From the NCBI GenBank assembly GCA_031429355.1, contig JANOZM010000021.1:62001-126000 (forward strand): 64,000 nt of DNA, written 5' to 3'. The notes under the pieces are model-generated. The model saw nothing but the letters and a program-made list of their open reading frames with translations. It ran no database searches and was not told the DNA's origin. Position 1 is the stretch's first letter. The number at the start of each line of letters is the position of its first letter. The position numbers were made by a program, and so were the translations under genes. The DNA comes from JANOZM01 sp031429355 (GTDB taxonomy: Bacteria; Pseudomonadota; Gammaproteobacteria; Burkholderiales; Burkholderiaceae_E). Of this stretch, positions 62,823-64,000 are shown one piece after another.

Positions 62823-64000
62823 ATGAATATCTTATTTGTTTGCCATCGCTTCCCGTTTCCGCCCAAGCGGGGAGGGAAAATCCGACCATTTAATATTATC
62901 AAGCACCTGCACGAGCAAGGTCATCAAGTTCACGTGTGCTCGCTGTCGCGATCAGAAACCGAGGCAATCGAAGGAAACGGGCTAGAAGCATTTTGCTCCA
63001 GCGCGTTTAGCGCAATGGTAACGCCAAAACGCCAACTTGTAAGAATGATTCTACGTCTGCCCACTTCGACACCTTCTTCAATGGGCTATTTCTTTTCTCC
63101 AGCACTTAAAGCTCGGATTGATTCCATTATCAGCAATGGGAACATTGACTTGATAATAGTGCACTGCTCCTCAGTTGCGCAGTACGTTGAAAATGTGACT
63201 GGAATTCCAAAAGTTTTAGATTATGGTGACATGGATTCTCAAAAATGGTTGGAGTACTCTGTTCATAAGCCCTTTCCACTTTCAATCGGTTACTTAATCG
63301 AGGGCCGCAAATTAATGGCGGCAGAAAAAAAACTTGCCAGTAAATTCAGTATTTGTACAACAACAACTTATGGCGAACTCGAAACACTGCAATCGTTAAC
63401 TCGGAAAACGCCCTCTGATTGGTTTCCAAACGGAGTTGATGCAAATCATTTTGTACCAAATGATCGCTTCGATCCTGAGCTTATAAGTTTCATTGGGCGT
63501 ATGGATTATTATCCAAATCAACAGTCTGTTCTTGATTTCGTTACGAACGTCTTCCCAATAATTCGATCAACAAGACCCGAAGCAAAATTTGTCGTTGTCG
63601 GCGCGGAACCACCTCAAAAAATACGCGATCTTGCGAAAGTTAATGGAGTAACAGTTACCGGCACTGTAGCGGACGTTCGCTCTTACGTTACAAATTCGGT
63701 AGTCAACGTAGCAAACCTTGAAATTGCGCGTGGAACGCAAAACAAAATTCTGGAATCGATGGCCATGGGCGTACCAGTTGTGGCGAGCCCTGCCGCAGCG
63801 AAAGGCGTCGACGCAATAGCGGGCGAACATCTCTTAGTTGGAACCAACCACCGGGAGCTAGCCAATCAAATTTTAGCCGTAATGAACTCACCCCAGTTGC
63901 GATCGCAACTTGCGAAAGCTGGTCGCGAAAGAGTTTTACACAATCATTCTTGGCCAGAATCGATGAAAAAACTAGATTCAATCCTATCTCGCTTGGTTCA
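62823..64000 (+). CDS. Glycosyltransferase, Stp1 type, XrtA system (3' end outside window)
   Basis: An ATG-initiated frame stays open for 392 codons to the window edge, so the end is missing. The N-terminus ILFVCHRFPFPPKRGGKIR and FNIIKHLHEQGHQVHVCSLS is typical of TIGR03087 (sugar transferase, PEP-CTERM/EpsH1 system-associated). The mid-region has DYGDMDSQKWLEYS, the donor-domain start ISFIGRMDYYPNQQSV and EIARGTQNKILESMAMGVPV with the Glu residues of a retaining GT4. Complete Stp1 proteins have about 400 residues, so only a few residues are probably lost. It is divergent from the reverse deacetylase gene, and its family again points to an exosortase-A locus continuing to the right. Confidence 0.92.
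   Translation, partial: MNILFVCHRFPFPPKRGGKIRPFNIIKHLHEQGHQVHVCSLSRSETEAIEGNGLEAFCSSAFSAMVTPKRQLVRMILRLPTSTPSSMGYFFSPALKARIDSIISNGNIDLIIVHCSSVAQYVENVTGIPKVLDYGDMDSQKWLEYSVHKPFPLSIGYLIEGRKLMAAEKKLASKFSICTTTTYGELETLQSLTRKTPSDWFPNGVDANHFVPNDRFDPELISFIGRMDYYPNQQSVLDFVTNVFPIIRSTRPEAKFVVVGAEPPQKIRDLAKVNGVTVTGTVADVRSYVTNSVVNVANLEIARGTQNKILESMAMGVPVVASPAAAKGVDAIAGEHLLVGTNHRELANQILAVMNSPQLRSQLAKAGRERVLHNHSWPESMKKLDSILSRLV

Overview
The window looks like a stretch of a betaproteobacterial chromosome, most probably Burkholderiales or a close relative. I base this on gene content and order: glnA followed by a DUF4124 gene and ntrBC, yicC-rpoZ-spoT-greB, pmbA-darP-mog, and a complete PrsK/PrsR/PrsT-led exopolysaccharide (EPS) locus of the exosortase-A (XrtA) type. 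No database search was possible, so family names (including TIGR/Pfam names) are recalled from the sequences. Base composition is moderate, and there are no insertion sequences, prophage genes, rRNA genes or CRISPR arrays.

Positions 1-8.5 kb: the 5' part of an M16 zinc peptidase (reverse), a small Tat-exported protein of unknown role, a 2OG-Fe(II) dioxygenase-like protein, a patatin-like lipase, a cytoplasmic GH32 sucrose hydrolase with an unusual N-terminal DUF1653 domain, and a TRAP transporter (dctM-dctQ reverse, dctP divergent) whose binding protein resembles 2-oxoacid binders. Positions 8.5-18.1 kb: tRNA-Ala(GGC) and tRNA-Glu(UUC), oligopeptidase A, a DUF4124-glutaredoxin protein, exonuclease III, then the nitrogen-control group glnA, DUF4124 protein, ntrB and ntrC on the reverse strand. 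A sigma-54 promoter and NtrC-type dyads can be read in front of glnA. Positions 18.1-32.2 kb: housekeeping and stringent-response genes: hemW, rdgB, rph, a PP2C phosphatase and Ser/Thr kinase pair, yicC, rpoZ, spoT, greB, pmbA, darP, mog and relA. Both long RSH enzymes lie within 8 kb and show the opposite charge signatures (RFKD in SpoT, EFDD in RelA). gmk is absent from its frequent place between yicC and rpoZ.

Positions 32.3-64 kb: one long, almost entirely forward-strand EPS locus. It opens with a 24-bp tandem repeat carrying a dyad in each copy, then epsB (initiating glycosyl-phosphotransferase), prsK/prsR (sensor kinase and sigma-54 activator), prsT (TPR lipoprotein), a Sel1/lytic transglycosylase, the export lipoprotein, chain-length protein, tyrosine autokinase, beta-barrel protein, ExeA-like ATPase and a DUF3473-type deacetylase. 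Sugar-nucleotide and decoration genes follow: a tviB/wbpA-like and tviC/wbpP-like pair (UDP-N-acetyl-hexosaminuronate), an AsnB-like amidotransferase, algD (GDP-mannuronate), algI with an SGNH-like partner (O-acetylation), a GT25-like and a GT4 glycosyltransferase, an O-antigen ligase-like polymerase, an acyltransferase, a second deacetylase (reverse) and a Stp1-type glycosyltransferase cut by the window end.

Together these predict an acidic exopolysaccharide containing an amino-uronic acid and mannuronate, possibly amidated and O-acetylated, made by a Wzx/Wzy-like route under PrsK/PrsR control. The exosortase itself, a flippase and any PEP-CTERM substrate are not in the window and would have to lie beyond its right edge or elsewhere. 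Other points to look at are the 24-bp dyad repeats, the DUF1653-GH32 fusion, the nitrogen-control promoters, and two unrecognised small ORFs flanking the polymerase gene.
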